From an uncultured Prevotella sp. (lineage in GTDB: Bacteria > Bacteroidota > Bacteroidia > Bacteroidales > Bacteroidaceae), in NCBI GenBank assembly GCA_900316295.1, contig ONCJ01000007.1, forward strand, positions 1 through 64,000: a stretch of 64,000 bases of DNA, read 5' to 3'. Position numbers and translations under genes: made by a program. The notes below the pieces were generated by a model that was not told the origin of the DNA, made no database searches, and worked only from the letters and a program-made list of their open reading frames with translations. Of this stretch, positions 61,121-64,000 are shown piece after piece (the first letter of the stretch is position 1; each line of letters starts with the position of its first letter).

Positions 61121-63487
61121 ATGAACAAAACCCTGCTATTATTATTCTCGTTGGCGTTCTCGTTATCGTTGTCAACCAATGCCAAAGACACATTACCATA
61201 TAAGAACAAAGCCTTGCCTGTGGAACAACGTGTAGAGGACTTGCTCAGTAGGATGACTCTCGAGGAGAAGGTGGGACAGACTTTGTGCCTGCTCGGATGG
61301 GACAGCTATGATATAGGGGCAAGGAGCAAGGAGCAGGGGACAAGAGGCAAGGTGTCCGTTTCGGAGAAGTTCAAGAAGGAGGTTGATACCCAGCATGTGG
61401 GCATGTACTGGGGCACCTATCGTGCTGACCCGTGGACACGCAAGACACTCGCCAACGGACTCACTCCCGAGCTGGCAGCCCTCACAGGCAACGCCATCCA
61501 GCGCTATGCTCTCGAAAAGACTCGGCTGGGCATACCCGTGTTCCTCGCAGAGGAGGCTCCCCACGGTCACATGGCTATCGGTACCACCGTCTTTCCTACA
61601 GGTATCGGAATGGCTGCCACCTTCGATACCGACCTCATGACGGAGATTGGCGCTACCATCGGCAAGGAGATACGTCTGCAGGGTGGTCATATCAGCTACG
61701 GACCAATACTCGACATAGCTCGCGACCCTCGCTGGTCGCGTGTGGAGGAGACGTTGGGCGAAGACCCTGTGCTTACTGCCGAGATGGGAGCAGCGATGGT
61801 CAGAGGACTGGGCGGTGGCGACCTGACGAAGCCATATAGCACCATAGCCACACTGAAACACTTCCTCGCCTACGGAGCCACCGAGGGTGGACAGAATGGC
61901 AATCCCACATTCATGGGTATGCGCGACCTCACTGAGACCTTCCTCCCTCCATTTAAGAAAGTGACCGATGCGGGTGCACTCTCGGTGATGACCTCGTATA
62001 ACTCTATGGACGGCACACCTTGTACCTCCAACCGTTATCTGCTCACCGACGTGTTGAAGAAACAGTGGGGATTTCGGGGATTTGTTGTCAGCGACCTGTA
62101 TAGCATCGACGGCATCTGGGAGACCCACCATGTGGCACCAACCCTGATGGACGCTGGTGTGATGGCGGCAAAGGCTGGTGTGGAGGTAGATCTCGGAGGT
62201 AAGGCGTTCTATGAGCTCATCGATGCCGTTCGTCAGGGAAAGATAGCCGAGGGCATTGTCGATGATGCCGTCCGCAAGGTGCTCCGGCTGAAGTTCGAGA
62301 TGGGACTCTTTGACAATCCATACGTCGACCCCGCAATGGCTCGCAAGGAAGTGCACAACGCTGACGCCATAAGCCTCGCCCTGAGAGCCGCACGTGAGAG
62401 CATCACCCTGCTGAAGAACGATAATAAGGTGTTGCCTCTGAGCAAGAACATACGTGTGGCAGTAGTAGGTCCCAATGCAGACAATCGATATAACCAGTTG
62501 GGCGACTATACCGCTCCACAACCCGACGAGACCATCAAGACCGTGCTCGACGGCATAAGGTCGAAGTTACCTGCCTCACAGGTGGAATACGTACGAGGAT
62601 GTGCCATTCGTGACACCACCGAGAGCAACATTCCTGAGGCGGTCAGCGCTGCCCGCAGAGCCGATGTGGTGGTGGCTGTGGTAGGCGGCTCGAGCGCTCG
62701 CGACTTTAAGACCGAATATAAGGAGACGGGTGCTGCCATCACTGACAGTAAGACCATCAGCGACATGGAGTGTGGCGAAGGGTTCGACCGTGCCACCCTT
62801 GGGCTCCTCGGTCGTCAGAACCAGCTGCTCGAGGCTCTGAAGTCTACAGGCAAACCCCTCGTGGTGGTATATGTGGAAGGCAGACCGATGGAGAAAAACT
62901 GGGCTGACGAGAATGCCGACGCTCTGCTCACCGCCTACTATCCAGGCGAACAAGGTGGCAATGCTGTTGCCGACGTGCTCTTTGGTGACTACAACCCTGC
63001 CGGCAGACTGTCGGTGTCGGTACCCAGAAGCGTGGGACAGCTACCTGTATACTATAACAAGAAGAACCCTTACGGCCACGACTATGTAGAGACTCCTATC
63101 ACTCCGCTCTATGCCTTCGGCTACGGACTGAGCTATACCACTTTCGAATATACTGATCTCGAAGTTTCTCCCTCGGGCGATGGAAAGGAGGCTTCCGTCT
63201 CCTTCACACTCATCAATACGGGCGATCGGGATGGTGAAGAGGTGGCACAGCTGTACCTCAGAGACGAGGTCGCAAGTGTGGTACAACCCAACCGACAACT
63301 GAAGAAATTTTGTAGAATAATGTTAAAAAAAGGAGAGTCGCAAAAAATTTCTTTCACTCTGAATGAAGACGACTTAGCAGTGGTAACCTCTGACCTTCAA
63401 CGAGTTGTGGAGTCTGGTGAGTTTACGGTAATGGTCGGTTCTGCGTCAAATAACATAAAACTCGAAAAAAAATTCATTTTAGAGTAG
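61121..63487 (+). CDS. Glycoside hydrolase family 3 (beta-glucosidase type)
   Basis: 788 residues. Signal peptide about 1-21 (ends TNA-KDTLPY). The GH3 N-terminal barrel (about 30-390) contains RLGIPVFLAEEAPHGHM, the SYGPILDIARDPRWSRVEET motif and the nucleophile Asp (about 324) in GFVVSDLYSIDG. The C-terminal alpha/beta domain starts near 430 (VAVVGPNADNRYNQLGD) and an Fn3-like domain ends the protein. It removes terminal beta-linked sugars; the substrate cannot be deduced. Residues about 67-76 (RSKEQGTRGK) come from a word-repeat DNA stretch (61315-61352) and look like an insertion. No terminator upstream before the word repeats at 60958. Confidence 0.93.
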   Translation: MNKTLLLLFSLAFSLSLSTNAKDTLPYKNKALPVEQRVEDLLSRMTLEEKVGQTLCLLGWDSYDIGARSKEQGTRGKVSVSEKFKKEVDTQHVGMYWGTYRADPWTRKTLANGLTPELAALTGNAIQRYALEKTRLGIPVFLAEEAPHGHMAIGTTVFPTGIGMAATFDTDLMTEIGATIGKEIRLQGGHISYGPILDIARDPRWSRVEETLGEDPVLTAEMGAAMVRGLGGGDLTKPYSTIATLKHFLAYGATEGGQNGNPTFMGMRDLTETFLPPFKKVTDAGALSVMTSYNSMDGTPCTSNRYLLTDVLKKQWGFRGFVVSDLYSIDGIWETHHVAPTLMDAGVMAAKAGVEVDLGGKAFYELIDAVRQGKIAEGIVDDAVRKVLRLKFEMGLFDNPYVDPAMARKEVHNADAISLALRAARESITLLKNDNKVLPLSKNIRVAVVGPNADNRYNQLGDYTAPQPDETIKTVLDGIRSKLPASQVEYVRGCAIRDTTESNIPEAVSAARRADVVVAVVGGSSARDFKTEYKETGAAITDSKTISDMECGEGFDRATLGLLGRQNQLLEALKSTGKPLVVVYVEGRPMEKNWADENADALLTAYYPGEQGGNAVADVLFGDYNPAGRLSVSVPRSVGQLPVYYNKKNPYGHDYVETPITPLYAFGYGLSYTTFEYTDLEVSPSGDGKEASVSFTLINTGDRDGEEVAQLYLRDEVASVVQPNRQLKKFCRIMLKKGESQKISFTLNEDDLAVVTSDLQRVVESGEFTVMVGSASNNIKLEKKFILE

Positions 63488-63591
63488 GGGTTTTTTCTCG
63501 CTTGGATGTTTTATAAATGTTTTTGGGTTAGATGAAACAAATTGGATAACGAAAGTTATTATTGCAATGCGTTTGATCAGTAAGTGTTGTG

Positions 63592-63624
63592 CCGCCGAAG
63601 GGATTCCTTCGGCGGTTTTTTCTT
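63592..63624 (+). terminator. Rho-independent terminator after the GH3 gene
   Basis: Perfect 10-bp stem CCGCCGAAGG / CCTTCGGCGG with loop GATT (63592-63615), followed by TTTTTTCTT. Confidence 0.92.
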
Positions 63625-63712
63625 GTATTCCCTACACACTCCTCCATCCTCGAAAATCGCTCCTCCCAACTAAGTACATTTGCCCCGAAAGTTGTTTTAT
63701 ATATGTAGCTGC

Positions 63713-63750
63713 ATTCTGCACTTTCTGCACTTTGCACTTTGCACTTTTTA
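63713..63750. repeat. Intergenic word repeat (TGCACTTT type)
   Basis: TGCACTTTCTGCACTTTGCA then CTTTGCACTTTTTA upstream of the GH92 gene; the same word as at 60391-60421 and, inverted, at 58465-58499. Confidence 0.7.
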
Positions 63751-63775
63751 TTTGCAAAACATACATTACTTTTTT

Positions 63776-64000
63776 ATGAGATACAGACTGTTACTAATAG
63801 CATGCATCGCAGCATTTACGGGAGTTAAAGCAGAGGATAAGTCTCCTGCCGCAATAGCGCATCAGCACGGGAGCCAGAACCCAGCAGAATGGGTAGACCA
63901 GACCATCGGAACAGGTGGTCACGGTCATGTGTTCCTCGGTGCCAATGTGCCATTCGGAATGGTACAGGTCGGTCCCACTCAGGTGACGAAGGGATGGGAC
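63776..64000 (+). CDS. GH92 alpha-mannosidase, N-terminal part (cut by window end)
   Basis: 75 codons before the window ends. Signal peptide MRYRLLLIACIAAFTGVKA, then EWVDQTIGTGGHGHVFLGAN and VPFGMVQVGPTQVTKGWD. The VDxxIGTGGHGHxFxGAxVPFGMVQ block is the N-terminal signature of family GH92, calcium-dependent exo-alpha-mannosidases. With the GH18 enzyme upstream this points to high-mannose N-glycan breakdown. The catalytic residues lie outside the window. The start is fixed by the signal peptide. Confidence 0.9.
   Translation, partial: MRYRLLLIACIAAFTGVKAEDKSPAAIAHQHGSQNPAEWVDQTIGTGGHGHVFLGANVPFGMVQVGPTQVTKGWD

Noticed and set aside
61193-62521. A 442-codon frame antisense to the GH3 gene
   Set aside because: The sense strand has all GH3 motifs; the antisense product is Cys/His-rich without any family pattern.

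Overview
The window reads as a Bacteroidales chromosome, most likely Prevotella/Segatella. Reasons: promoters carry the Bacteroidetes -7 box (TAnnTTTG) instead of a TATAAT box, genes rarely have a Shine-Dalgarno, there is a complete SusC/SusD locus with an ECF sigma/FecR pair, surface lipoproteins have acidic residues after the lipobox Cys, and large secreted proteins end in the 'LQGRK...PxGxYI..GKK..K' motif common in Prevotella. No rRNA, tRNA, integrase, IS transposase or CRISPR array was recognised.

Layout. (1) 1-12.3 kb is an accessory, defence-type region. It holds broken Rha-like regulator fragments, a RelE/ParE-type toxin-antitoxin pair, a 54-codon remnant of an old hsdS on the minus strand, and an intact type I restriction-modification operon: XRE regulator, hsdM, a DinD/BRO-N plus Fic fusion, hsdS, two small repeat-bearing genes and hsdR. 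An unrecognised, possibly PUA/EVE-like gene follows. The modules are separated by duplicated non-coding blocks: an 86-bp direct repeat brackets the R-M operon, a 166-bp direct repeat brackets the next gene, and an 11-mer (TCCCTATGATT) recurs at the junctions. (2) 12.3-24.0 kb encodes secreted or surface proteins, including one of 3397 residues with LamG and Fn3-like regions. (3) 24.0-31.6 kb is housekeeping: rmuC, a nitroreductase, a Fur-family regulator, a stand-alone NrdJ C-terminal-like protein, folB, an amidase, an MCE protein and dnaA. (4) 31.6-42.2 kb, minus strand: nrdG, nrdD, class I fumarase, an M16 peptidase, a DUF4954 protein and hflX. (5) 42.2-47.4 kb: nagB and a BASS-type transporter (+), an OPT transporter and trmO (-). 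(6) 47.5-64.0 kb is a polysaccharide utilisation locus: ECF sigma, FecR anti-sigma, SusC with an STN domain, SusD-like, GH18, a LamG binding protein, two paralogous discoidin-type binding proteins, a DUF1573 lipoprotein, GH3 and the start of a GH92 alpha-mannosidase.

How the genes work together. In the locus at the right end, SusC with its STN domain would sense a glycan and signal through FecR to the ECF sigma factor. The GH18 enzyme would release an N-glycan-type oligosaccharide at the surface, the DUF1735/LamG/discoidin lipoproteins and SusD would bind it, and GH92 and GH3 would trim it. The content suggests high-mannose N-glycan use (inference). Strong hairpin terminators at 49264, 58421, 60335 and 63592 split the locus into several transcripts. 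At the left end, the R-M operon appears self-regulated by its XRE protein through a palindrome at the promoter.

A recurrent theme is intergenic 'word' repeats: each gap tends to carry its own short near-tandem word, and one such block appears to sit in frame inside the GH3 gene.
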